Positions 6,490 to 13,154 of a stretch of 18,008 bases of DNA are shown here, in pieces (position 1 is the first letter of the stretch; every line of letters starts with the position of its first letter). The notes beneath the pieces were generated by a model. It had not been told where the DNA came from and ran no database searches. It saw nothing but the letters and a program-made list of their open reading frames with translations. A program made the translations under genes and the position numbers. The DNA comes from JAMXLO01 sp041487355 (GTDB lineage: Bacteria > Pseudomonadota > Alphaproteobacteria > Acetobacterales > Acetobacteraceae). The stretch is taken from contig JBGPND010000096.1 of the NCBI GenBank assembly GCA_041487355.1, positions 1 through 18,008 on the forward strand, read 5' to 3'.

Positions 6490-7356
6490 ATGGACGCGAC
6501 GATCGACATCGAATCCCTGCGCCGGCAGCTCGGCCGCAGGGTGGTCGAGGAGGACGTCGCCACCGCGGCGCCGCTGCGCGGCATGGTGGTGACCTTCGAC
6601 CGCGACGAGACCGCGCCGGTCGAAGGCGAAGCGGTGCCACCCGGCTGGCACCTGGCGTATTTTCCGGCCGCCTCGCGCCGGGCGTCACTCGGCGCCGACG
6701 GGCTGCCGCTTGCCTCCGATGTGCTGCCGCAGATGCCATTGCCGCGGCGCATGTATGCTGGCGCGCGCCTGGTGTTCCACCGGCCTGTGCTGGTGGGCGA
6801 TGCGCTGCGGCGGGAGACCGAATTCAGCGACGTGCAGTTCCGCAGCGGCAGCACCGGCACGCTGATCCTGGCCACCCAGACCCGCCGCATCTTCACGCCG
6901 CGCGGCCTCGCGATCACCGAGGACGCATACACCGTGTTCCGCGAGCCGGTGCCGCCGGGGGCGCAGAGCGGCATTCCCCGCCACGAGATGCCGCCTGCCG
7001 ACACGCCGTGGCGGCGCACCGTCATCACCGATCCGGTGACCCTGTTCCGCTTCTCGGCGCTGACCTTCAACCCGCATCGCATCCACTACGATCGTCCGTA
7101 TGCGATGGGGGTGGAGGGCTATCCCGGTCTCGTGGTGCACGGGCCGTTCTCGCAGCAGTGCCTGCTCGACCTGCTGCGCGACAACATCGGCGGCCGCGCG
7201 ATCCGCGATTTTACCATTCGGGCGCGGGCACCGCTGTTCGACACGGCGCCGTTCACCGTGGTCGGTCGATCGACCGACGACGGCCAGGCGGCCGAGCTCT
7301 GGGCGGTCACCCCGGAGGGGACCATCGCAATGCAGGCGCAGGCGACGATCTGCTGA
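6490..7356 (+). CDS. HTD2-like / mesaconyl-C4-CoA hydratase-like hot-dog protein
   Basis: A 288-residue protein with two hot-dog halves. The N-terminal FAS1-like dehydratase half includes PPGWHLAYF and LPRRMYAGARL. The C-terminal MaoC-like half carries the hydratase signature FRFSALTFNPHRIHYD, followed by YPGLVVHGP; the conserved Asp or Asn and His for water addition lie in NPHRIHYD. Family members hydrate or dehydrate acyl-CoA or acyl-ACP thioesters, for example mesaconyl-C4-CoA, itaconyl-CoA or 3-hydroxyacyl-ACP; the exact substrate cannot be read here. ATG at 6490 has AAGGGA about 8 nt upstream. It is a single-gene unit with palindromic repeats on both sides, so context does not help assign the substrate. 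Confidence 0.85.
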   Translation: MDATIDIESLRRQLGRRVVEEDVATAAPLRGMVVTFDRDETAPVEGEAVPPGWHLAYFPAASRRASLGADGLPLASDVLPQMPLPRRMYAGARLVFHRPVLVGDALRRETEFSDVQFRSGSTGTLILATQTRRIFTPRGLAITEDAYTVFREPVPPGAQSGIPRHEMPPADTPWRRTVITDPVTLFRFSALTFNPHRIHYDRPYAMGVEGYPGLVVHGPFSQQCLLDLLRDNIGGRAIRDFTIRARAPLFDTAPFTVVGRSTDDGQAAELWAVTPEGTIAMQAQATIC

Positions 7357-7430
7357 TCTAGCGCAAGTTCATTGTGACTGGAAACGCTGCACCGAGAGTA
7401 CGCCTCGCCGCGCTTGCGGTGACGGCGACC

Positions 7431-7511
7431 CCTGGGTCCCCGCTTGCGCGGGGATGACAACCTATCGATCGCTCGCTTTTTTCGTCATCCCCGCGCAAGC
7501 GGGGACCCAGG
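7431..7511. repeat. Palindromic repeat, GTCATCCCCGC type
   Basis: Two perfect inverted 28-bp arms (7431-7458 and 7484-7511), beginning CCTGGGTCCCCGC and containing GCGGGGATGAC, flank a 25-nt AT-richer loop with a TTTTTT run. Each arm can also form its own small hairpin (CCCCGC..GCGGGG). Sequences of this type (GTCATCCCCGC..GCGGGGACCCAGG) are widespread as dispersed intergenic repeats in proteobacteria. It lies 74 bp past the hydratase stop, where it could end or protect the transcript. Confidence 0.88.
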
Positions 7512-7580
7512 CTTCTGCTCTTTCTTTCACACGCTCGAAAGCGGGGATGGCGTACGCTTTTCCAGTAAGACCGAATTGCT

Positions 7581-7664
7581 CTAATCGAGTAGCCAGCGGA
7601 ACGCGCGGCGGAGTTCGTCCGCCCCGCTCCTCTCGTACCAACTGGGCTGCATGTCCGGCGCCAT
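7581..7664 (-). CDS. Possible tiny ORF (27 aa), doubtful
   Basis: From ATG at 7664 to TAG at 7581, with AAGG about 8 nt upstream. It encodes MAPDMQPSWYERSGADELRR and a few more residues ending FRWLLD. A longer form from 7697 lacks a ribosome-binding site. The composition (W, Y, D and E with amphipathic spacing) is more protein-like than most GC-rich shadows, but there is no family match and no context. It could equally be chance or a gene remnant. Confidence 0.2.
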   Translation of the reverse strand: MAPDMQPSWYERSGADELRRAFRWLLD

Positions 7665-7733
7665 CACTCGGCCTTCACGCGGTGAGCGGCAGATCATCTG
7701 AAACGTGACGACAATCCGGCCGTTCCCCGCGCC

Positions 7734-7762
7734 TGGGCAGTCGCACGGGCGCGGGCTATACC
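7734..7762 (+). promoter_or_regulatory. Candidate sigma70-type promoter for rlmB
   Basis: TGGGCA (7734-7739, 4 of 6 to TTGACA) and TATACC (7757-7762) are separated by 17 bp. Transcription would start about 3-5 nt before the ATG at 7772, giving an almost leaderless mRNA. The AGGA just before the ATG is too close to act as a normal Shine-Dalgarno. Confidence 0.4.
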
Positions 7763-7771
7763 CGGCAGGAC

Positions 7772-8854
7772 ATGAAACCTCCTCACCCCAACCGTCATGG
7801 CGGTTCAGGCCGCCCGCCCTCCGATCGCGGCCCCGACCGTGGAGGTGGCGCATCGTCTCGCCATCCTTCGGGACACGGTCAGCCCGGAGACCGCCAGCCG
7901 CGGCGCGAGCATGTCGGTCCCGGACAGGGCCAGGGCGGGCAGCAGGGGCGGCCGCAAGGCGGCCAGGGGCCGCGGCCAGAGGGCCAGCCGGATCCGCGCG
8001 GGCCACGGCCGCAGGGCAAGCCATTCCAGGGCCGGCATGGCCACGACAACCAGGGACGCGACCGCGGCCAGCGCAACGAATTCCACCGCGGCCCCCGCCA
8101 GCAGGAGCACGGGCCGCGCCACACGCCGGATCCGGATGCACCGCGCGGCGCCGTCTGGCTCTACGGCCTGCACGCGGTCGCCGCGGCGCTTACCAATCCC
8201 GCGCGCCGCCTCCGCCGGTTGCTGCTGACCGAGGAGGCGCAGCAGACCCTGACGCGACGCCTGGCACCGCCCTGGCCGCTGCCCCCTGAACAAGTGGACC
8301 GTGGCCGGATAGATCATCTGCTCGGCCGCGACATCGCCCATCAGGGTGCGGCCCTGCTGGCCGACCCGCTGGCCCCGCCCAGCCTGCAGCACGCACTGGA
8401 ACGGCCGGGGCCGCTCCTCGTGCTCGATCAGGTCACCGACCCGCGCAATGTCGGCGCCATCCTGCGTTCGGCTGCCGCCTTCGGTGCCGCGGCCGTCATC
8501 ACGCAGGACCGCAACGCGCCGGAGGAAACCGGGGCCTTGGCCAAGGCGGCATCGGGCGCGCTGGAAACAATCCCGCTGCTGCGTGCGGTGAACATCGCCC
8601 GCACGCTGATCGCGCTGAAGGCGGCAGGCTGCTGGGTGGTCGGGCTGGACGCCGGGGGCGGAGCTCTCACCGGGCCGGCTTTCGCGGACCGCCGCGTCGC
8701 CCTGGTGCTGGGTGCCGAGGGCGAAGGCCTCCGCCGCCTGACGCGCGAGACCTGCGACGAGATCGCCGGCCTGACCATGAAGGGCGCCATGGAGAGCCTG
8801 AACGTGTCCGCCGCCGCCGCGGTGGCGCTCTACGAACTGACGAGGCGATCATGA
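7772..8854 (+). CDS. rlmB: 23S rRNA 2'-O-methyltransferase RlmB (TrmH/SpoU family)
   Basis: A 360-residue protein. Residues 1 to about 120 are low complexity, rich in Gly, Pro, Gln, Arg and His with RGG/GRP-like repeats, and probably disordered and RNA-binding. A substrate-binding domain follows (WLYGLHAVAAAL, about 129-140). The C-terminal SPOUT methyltransferase has motif 1 TDPRNVGAILRS, motif 2 LGAEGEGLRRL and motif 3 SLNVSAAAAVALYE (342-355), which forms the knot that binds S-adenosylmethionine. By family it methylates the ribose of G2251 (E. coli numbering) in the 23S rRNA P loop. ATG at 7772 is the first start and keeps the whole basic extension; a later start is possible because the extension is poorly conserved. 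The stop overlaps the next start as ATGA. Confidence 0.93.
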   Translation: MKPPHPNRHGGSGRPPSDRGPDRGGGASSRHPSGHGQPGDRQPRREHVGPGQGQGGQQGRPQGGQGPRPEGQPDPRGPRPQGKPFQGRHGHDNQGRDRGQRNEFHRGPRQQEHGPRHTPDPDAPRGAVWLYGLHAVAAALTNPARRLRRLLLTEEAQQTLTRRLAPPWPLPPEQVDRGRIDHLLGRDIAHQGAALLADPLAPPSLQHALERPGPLLVLDQVTDPRNVGAILRSAAAFGAAAVITQDRNAPEETGALAKAASGALETIPLLRAVNIARTLIALKAAGCWVVGLDAGGGALTGPAFADRRVALVLGAEGEGLRRLTRETCDEIAGLTMKGAMESLNVSAAAAVALYELTRRS

Positions 8855-9636
8855 CACGCTACGAACCCGACAAGGCTGCCACCGCGTTGCACGAGGCGCG
8901 CCAGCGCCGGGCGCAGATCGCCCCGCTCCCCGCCGCCATCGCTCCGCGCACCGAGGCCGAGGGGGCGGCGGTGCAATACGCGCTCGCCCAGCGCACCGGC
9001 GCCGCCTCGCCCGGCGGCTTCAAGATCGGCGCGACCGCCAGGCGGATGCAGGAATACCTCGGCCTGAGCGGTCCGGCCGCGGGGTTCATGGCCGTCGGCA
9101 ACCTGTATCGCAGCGGCGCCACCGTCCGCTTCGCCGACTATTTCCGTCCCGGCGTGGAATGCGAGCTGGCCGTGCGTCTCGCCCGCGACCTGCCGCCCGG
9201 CCCGTGCACGCAGGAACAGGCCGCCGAGGCGGTCGGCGACCTGGTCGCCGCTATCGAGATCGTCGAGAACCGCTACGGCGAGCTCGGCGAGCTCGGCACG
9301 CCGACGCTGATCGCCGACCAGGTGTTCCACGGCGCCGCGGTGCTCGGCGAGCCAGGCATGCAGGACTGGCGCTCGCTCGACATCGCGACCCTGCGTGGCC
9401 GCCTGGTGGTGGACGGACACCTCCGCGATGAAGGGGTGGGCGCCGATCTGATGGGCCATCCGCTGAACTGCCTCGCCTGGCTGGCCGGTTCGTCTGTCGC
9501 GGCGGCGTTCGGCGGGCTGAAGGCCGGCCAGGTGGTGATGCTCGGCAGCGTCACCCCGCCGGTCTGGCTGACCGGGCCGGCCAACGTGACCGTGGAATTC
9601 GCGCCACTGCCGCCGGTGCAGGTGCGGCTGGGCTGA
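8851..9636 (+). CDS. 2-keto-4-pentenoate hydratase-like (FAH superfamily)
   Basis: A 261-residue protein of the fumarylacetoacetate hydrolase superfamily, hydratase branch (MhpD-like). Recognisable parts are GGFKIGAT, the metal-ligand segment PGVECELAVRL, AAIEIVENR and the C-terminal AGQVVMLGSVTPPVWL. Such enzymes use a divalent metal to hydrate 2-keto-4-pentenoate or decarboxylate related 2-oxo acids in meta-cleavage catabolism. No other catabolic genes are nearby, so the actual substrate is open. Its ATG at 8851 overlaps the rlmB TGA by 4 nt and there is no independent promoter, so it is probably translated by coupling from the rlmB message. That partnership of rRNA modification and catabolism has no obvious functional logic. 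Confidence 0.88.
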   Translation: MTRYEPDKAATALHEARQRRAQIAPLPAAIAPRTEAEGAAVQYALAQRTGAASPGGFKIGATARRMQEYLGLSGPAAGFMAVGNLYRSGATVRFADYFRPGVECELAVRLARDLPPGPCTQEQAAEAVGDLVAAIEIVENRYGELGELGTPTLIADQVFHGAAVLGEPGMQDWRSLDIATLRGRLVVDGHLRDEGVGADLMGHPLNCLAWLAGSSVAAAFGGLKAGQVVMLGSVTPPVWLTGPANVTVEFAPLPPVQVRLG

Positions 9637-9732
9637 TTCAGGCGTGTTCTCCTAACGTTCTTTTAAGTGACTTGGCGGATACTGGCCTTTGACCACACCG
9701 CGCCAGAATGGCCAGACAAAGGGGTCCACGTT

Positions 9733-9957
9733 ATGTTCCGGAATTGGAACAACTTGCCCGACGAACTGCAACTTGCCCTCTCGCGCGAGGCGCTGAGCCG
9801 GGCGGCCGCCACCATCGCCTCACAGGCCGAGGTGCTCGCGGACGAGATCGAATGCGGCAACCTCGCCGACCGCGGCGGTCCCGACGCGCTTCGCCTGTTC
9901 GCCGCCGTGGTACGCGTGGGCGGGAAGGACGAACTCGCCGCCGCCGGGCATGCATGA
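9733..9957 (+). CDS. Small hypothetical protein (74 aa)
   Basis: ATG at 9733 has AAAGGGG about 8 nt upstream; the longer in-frame extension from 9667 lacks one. The product begins MFRNWNNLPDELQLALSREA and is mostly helical and acidic, with no signal peptide, membrane span or cysteine pair. One Cys sits in DEIECGNLAD. No domain is recognised. The strong ribosome-binding site, soluble helical composition and isolated position make a real small gene likely. It stands between a FAH hydratase and a decayed toxin-antitoxin locus, neither of which suggests a function. Confidence 0.7.
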   Translation: MFRNWNNLPDELQLALSREALSRAAATIASQAEVLADEIECGNLADRGGPDALRLFAAVVRVGGKDELAAAGHA

Positions 9958-9998
9958 TCATGTCTCCATCGGAGATCGCCGTTCCTGTTGAGAAGTAG

Positions 9999-10052
9999 AC
10001 ACCCCGTCGGGAGATCGATACGGCCCTGAGCAGGGCGAAGGAGGTTCGGTGA
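9999..10052 (+). pseudogene. Remnant 3' end of a HigB/RelE-type toxin gene
   Basis: The frame ending at TGA 10050-10052 reads TPRREIDTALSRAKEVR, which closely resembles the C-terminus of phage-derived Gp49-like HigB toxins (usual form: K-T-P-x-R-E-I-x-x-A-x-x-R). Immediately upstream in frame is a TAG (9996-9998) and no further toxin-like sequence, so the rest of the gene is gone. Its stop overlaps the antitoxin GTG start as GTGA, the normal arrangement of an intact toxin-then-antitoxin operon. It is non-functional. Confidence 0.6.
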
Positions 10053-10351
10053 TACGGAAATATATTCCCGTCGAAAAGGCCGCTCGGACGTGGCGGAAAG
10101 ACCCGAAATTCATCGCCGCTTACGATGCGCTCGAAGAGGAGTTCTCCCTCGCATCCGCGCTGATCAACGCTCGTGGTGACGCGGGCATAACCCAAGGATA
10201 GGTAGCCGCGGCGATGGGGACCACACAGGCGGCAATCGCGCGCCTGGAGAGTGGCCGGGTGAGGCACACTACCCGCACCCTTGAGCAGTTTGCCAAGGCC
10301 ACCCATTCGCGTCTGCGCATCAGCTTCGAGCCTGATAAGGCTCCTCACTGA
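10049..10351 (+). pseudogene. HigA/XRE-family antitoxin, broken by an in-frame stop
   Basis: The frame starting at GTG 10049 (strong AGGAGG-like site upstream) reads 100 codons to TGA 10349-10351 with a single internal TAG at 10199-10201 (codon 51). Before it: VIRKYIPVEKAARTWRKDP and YDALEEEFSLASALINARGDAGITQG, the usual N-terminus of this antitoxin group. After it: VAAAMGTTQAAIARLESGR, then TLEQFAKAT and RLRISFEP, the rest of the Cro/C1 helix-turn-helix. The stop falls inside the first HTH helix, where the family has E or Q, so one base change (CAG or GAG to TAG) explains it. A 45-residue product restarting at the downstream ATG would lack a complete HTH. The cognate toxin is also truncated. 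Confidence 0.85.
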
Positions 10352-10580
10352 AACCACGCCAAGCGAGCGCATCCATCGGCGTGCGTTACTTCTGGCCATG
10401 CTCACTAGGCCAGGAGGTCGCCTTCTTTCATGCCCTGGGCAAGATTCCAGACCGGACTCAGCACAAAATTCGAGTTAGGCACTTTCCGATTCGCGGAAGA
10501 CGCGAATAACGCTAAGCAAGTCGGCGGCACCGACGGGTGCATCCCAACACCTTCGTGTCGTCGTGGTGAATCTACTCTTG

Positions 10581-11015
10581 CTACGATCCCGGTTGCCAGT
10601 CAGGAGGCGCCAGTTCGAGCCCGGCAAACCGGAATGCCGGGGCCACGATGCAGGAGCAAAGCGTCCAGCCTCCCAGGCCGCACGCCGACTGCCAGCCGTG
10701 CCGCGGCACGAGACACTGGAGACTCTGGCCGGCAGCGAGATCAGGCCCAAGAACGCAGCCCATCTCACCATCTCTTCGCAACAGCAACGGCGCGCCGGCC
10801 TGCCAGATCCACAACTCGTCGGCGTCCACGCGATGCCAGTGGTTGCGCTCGCCCTCGCGCAACATGAACAGGATCGCCGTGCCGGCGCCGCGCGTACCAT
10901 CCGCCGGCGCATCCCGCCAGGTCTCGCGATAGTGCCCGCCTTCCGGATGCGCATTCAGCCCCAGCGCCTCGATCACCGCCTCCGCCGGAGCGGACACGTC
11001 GCGCAGGTCGATCAA
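10581..11015 (-). CDS. Cupin_5 (DUF985) family protein
   Basis: A 144-residue single-domain cupin of the DUF985 type. Hallmarks are LGLNAHPEGGHYRETWRD near the N-terminus, FMLREGERNHWHRVDADELW (with the His-x-His and Glu expected to hold a metal or ligand) and LAAGQSLQCLVPRHGWQSA. The function of the family is not established; sugar-epimerase-like or metal-dependent roles have been suggested. The only sensible start is TTG at 11015, whose last two bases overlap the TGA of the upstream GST gene (TTGA), mimicking the common ATGA coupling; GTG four codons later is an alternative. It is the last gene of the gloB-GST-cupin operon. Confidence 0.85.
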   Translation of the reverse strand: MIDLRDVSAPAEAVIEALGLNAHPEGGHYRETWRDAPADGTRGAGTAILFMLREGERNHWHRVDADELWIWQAGAPLLLRRDGEMGCVLGPDLAAGQSLQCLVPRHGWQSACGLGGWTLCSCIVAPAFRFAGLELAPPDWQPGS

Positions 11016-11614
11016 CCGCCGTCCTTCGGCACCGTCCTGCCGATGCCGGGATTCTGCGCGAACGCGTCGAACCAGGCGGCAAGCTTCGGATGCGCCGGCC
11101 GCCAGGGTTGCGCGGCGTAGCGGAAATCCAGATAGCCGAGCGCGCAGGCTATCGTGATCGAACCAATGTCGACCGTGCGGTGCGGCGGGTCCGCCTCCAG
11201 CGCATCGAGCGTGCGGTCCACTGCCGCCTTCTGCCGCGCAATCCACGCCACGCGCCCCTCGTCCTGCGGCTTCTGCATCTCGCCGCGGCGCGGCACGGAG
11301 GCATCCAGGATACCGTCGCCCATCGCCTGCAACTTCAGCGCCCGCCAGCGTGCAGCGCCATGCGCGGGAAACATCGGCAAGGCATCGCCGATGCTGTCGA
11401 GGTATTCGCAGATCACCGGGCTGTCGAACAGCGCGACGCCGTCGTCGGTGACCAGCGCCGGCACCTTCGACAACGGATTGACCGCGACGAATTCCGCCAG
11501 CGAGGCGTTGGCGTTGGTCGGCACGAGCTCGATCTGACCGTCGATCTCGCGCGTGATGGCGCAGGCGCGCACCTTGCGCACGTACGGGCTGGTCGGGGAG
11601 AAATGCAGTTTCAC
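11012..11614 (-). CDS. Glutathione S-transferase-like protein
   Basis: A 200-residue GST-fold protein. The thioredoxin-like N-terminal domain begins MKLHFSPTSPYVRKVRACA, with the SPTSPYVRK active-site loop. It continues with NPLSKVPALVTDDG (cis-Pro) and FDSPVICEYLD (the glutathione gamma-glutamyl-binding E/D-S-x-x-I region; here DSPVI). The helical C-terminal domain (about 85-200) includes DIGSITIACALGYLDFRY. GSTs conjugate or reduce substrates using glutathione. It begins with GTG at 11614; GAAGGAA overlapping the gloB stop serves as ribosome-binding site, and the gap to gloB is 12 nt. Pairing with glyoxalase II fits a glutathione-dependent detoxification operon. Confidence 0.92.
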   Translation of the reverse strand: MKLHFSPTSPYVRKVRACAITREIDGQIELVPTNANASLAEFVAVNPLSKVPALVTDDGVALFDSPVICEYLDSIGDALPMFPAHGAARWRALKLQAMGDGILDASVPRRGEMQKPQDEGRVAWIARQKAAVDRTLDALEADPPHRTVDIGSITIACALGYLDFRYAAQPWRPAHPKLAAWFDAFAQNPGIGRTVPKDGG

Positions 11615-11626
11615 TGGCGTATTCCT

Positions 11627-12352
11627 TCAGAACTTGTCCTTCTTGGCCCTCAGGTCGGCGAACGTCGCCACATCGGGCGCGCGCAGGAACGGATTGGCGG
11701 CGAGTTCGTCCGACATCACCGAAGGCAGCGTCGGCTGGCCCGCCGCGCGCTGCTGGCGTGCCTGCTCCGTGCGCGCCTTCAGCGCGGCGTTGTCCGGATC
11801 GACGCTGAGCGCGAAGCGCGCATTGCTCTCGGTGTATTCGTGGCCGCAGCATACCTTGGTGCCGGCCGGCAGTGCGGCGAGCCTGCGCAGCGAGGCGAAC
11901 ATCTCCCCCGCGGTGCCTTCGATCAGCCGGCCGCAGCCCAGGCTGAACAGCGTGTCGCCGGAGAGCAGTATTTCGCCGTCGGGGAAGAAGTAGTTGATCT
12001 GGCCGCGCGTATGCCCCGGGGTCTCGATCACGCGCGCGGACGCGCTGCCGAACACGACCGAGTCGCCTTCCTTCACCGCCTGGTCGAGCTTCGGCAGCCG
12101 GTGTGCATCGGCGGCGGCGCCGACCACCCTCGCACCGAAGCGCGCGCGCACCTCGTCCACCCCGGCGATGTGGTCGGCGTGGTGATGCGTCAGCAGGATC
12201 AGGTCGAGCCTGCCGCCGGCATGCTCCAGCGCCGCAATGATCGGCCTGGCGTCGGCCGGATCGACGATCGCAACCGCACCGGAGAAGCTGTCGCGCAGCA
12301 TCCAGGCATAGTTGTCGGACAGGATGGGGACCGGTTGTGCTGTGACTGTCAT
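11627..12352 (-). CDS. gloB: Hydroxyacylglutathione hydrolase (glyoxalase II)
   Basis: A 241-residue metallo-beta-lactamase-fold hydrolase that releases D-lactate and glutathione from S-lactoylglutathione, the second step of methylglyoxal detoxification. The metal-binding motif THHHADH is at 55-61, with further ligands H114 (TPGHTRGQ), D133 (SGDTLF) and H171 (CGHEYT). The C-terminal helical part contains LPSVMSDELAANPFLR, which matches the glyoxalase II ending (usual form: LPSTIGLEKATNPFLR). The N-terminus MTVTAQPVPILSDNYAW is typical. ATG at 12352; the ribosome-binding site is poor. It is transcribed away from a methyltransferase gene, an arrangement seen in other alphaproteobacteria, and leads a three-gene operon. 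Confidence 0.96.
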   Translation of the reverse strand: MTVTAQPVPILSDNYAWMLRDSFSGAVAIVDPADARPIIAALEHAGGRLDLILLTHHHADHIAGVDEVRARFGARVVGAAADAHRLPKLDQAVKEGDSVVFGSASARVIETPGHTRGQINYFFPDGEILLSGDTLFSLGCGRLIEGTAGEMFASLRRLAALPAGTKVCCGHEYTESNARFALSVDPDNAALKARTEQARQQRAAGQPTLPSVMSDELAANPFLRAPDVATFADLRAKKDKF

Positions 12353-12400
12353 GGGCGGAGCCTAGCACCGCCGGGGGCCGCGGAAAACCGCCGGCTGTGT

Positions 12401-12406
12401 TATAGA
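12401..12406 (+). promoter_or_regulatory. Candidate -10 box for a leaderless methyltransferase mRNA
   Basis: TATAGA ends 8 nt before the ATG at 12415 in a 62-bp GC-rich divergent gap. Transcription would start about 0-2 nt before the start codon. There is no Shine-Dalgarno (AGACCTGTGTC precedes ATG) and no recognisable -35. Confidence 0.35.
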
Positions 12407-12414
12407 CCTGTGTC

Positions 12415-13125
12415 ATGGCGGCGGACGCACATGCTGCGGCGGATTTCTACGGCACGGCCCGCGGGGCGGTGGCGGCAAGGCTGCTGCGCGAGCGGCTGTC
12501 CCTGCTCTGGCCCGACCTGCACGGCCAGTCCGTGCTCGGCATCGGCTTCGCCGCCCCCTATCTGCGGCTCTGGCGCGAGCAGGCGGCGCGCTGCATCGCG
12601 CTGACGCCGGCGCAGATGGGCGCGGCGCGCTGGCCGATGGGCGCGCCCAACCTGTCCTGCACCGCCGAGGAGGACGCCCTGCCGTTCCCCGACCTGATGT
12701 TCGACCGCATCCTGCTGGTGCACGGTCTGGAGGCGGCGGAGAGCGCGCGCCGGCTGCTGCGTGAGACCTGGCGGGTGCTGAAGGACGACGGGCGGCTGCT
12801 GGTCGTCGCGCCGAACCGCAGCGGCATGTGGGCCTACCGGGAGAGCACGCCGTTCGGCCACGGCCAGCCCTATTCGTTCGGCCAGATCGGCCGGCTGCTG
12901 GCCGCCTCGCTGTATCGTGTCGAACGGCGGGACACCGCTCTCTATCTGCCGCCGTCGAACTGGCGCCTCGTCCTGCGCAGCGCGCCGCTGCTGGAGCGGA
13001 CCGGGCGGAACTGGCTGACCGGGTTCGCCGGCGTGACGATCACCGAGGCGGTGAAAGACCTGTATGCCGCGATGCCGGTCGAGGCCGTCCCGCGGCGCAG
13101 GCTGGTGTTGGCCGAGGCTGCCTGA
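12415..13125 (+). CDS. Class I SAM-dependent methyltransferase-like protein
   Basis: A 236-residue protein with a degenerate Rossmann methyltransferase core: VLGIGFAAPYL (motif I region), TAEEDALPFPDLMFDRILLVHGLE (motifs II-III, as in Methyltransf_11), then LLRETWRVLKDDGRLLVVAPN (motif IV-V, a clear match to the family). The C-terminal part (about 145-236) is less typical and basic. The glycine motif is G-I-G-F-A rather than G-x-G-x-G, so S-adenosylmethionine binding is probable but altered. The substrate is unknown. Homologues divergent from gloB are familiar in alphaproteobacteria, but no function has been assigned that I know of. ATG at 12415 lacks a ribosome-binding site. Confidence 0.85.
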   Translation: MAADAHAAADFYGTARGAVAARLLRERLSLLWPDLHGQSVLGIGFAAPYLRLWREQAARCIALTPAQMGAARWPMGAPNLSCTAEEDALPFPDLMFDRILLVHGLEAAESARRLLRETWRVLKDDGRLLVVAPNRSGMWAYRESTPFGHGQPYSFGQIGRLLAASLYRVERRDTALYLPPSNWRLVLRSAPLLERTGRNWLTGFAGVTITEAVKDLYAAMPVEAVPRRRLVLAEAA

Positions 13126-13154
13126 CGCCGTCGGCTGACGGAGCTGCCGCATCC

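Larger units (their letters stand above)
7357..7771. other. 415-bp spacer with repeat and rlmB promoter
   Basis: Between the hot-dog hydratase and rlmB lies a palindromic repeat (7431-7511), a short degenerate third piece of the same repeat near 7535-7550 (GAAAGCGGGGATG), a very weak minus-strand ORF (7581-7664) and a plausible rlmB promoter (7734-7762). I see no tRNA or other structured RNA in it. Confidence 0.65.

Noticed and set aside
10353..10509. Open stretch after the antitoxin relic, including FFHALGKIPDRTQHKIR
   Set aside because: No start codon with a ribosome-binding site and no family I recognise. It may be another relic, but the evidence is too thin to annotate.
11016..12416. One long minus-strand frame (611 codons) that includes the cupin at its end
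   Set aside because: Only the last 144 residues look like protein. The rest is out of frame with GST and gloB, so this is chance openness rather than a fusion.
11090..12604. A 504-codon + strand open frame across the GST and gloB genes
   Set aside because: No recognisable domain and Arg/Ala-rich shadow composition. It is antisense to two genes with intact catalytic motifs.
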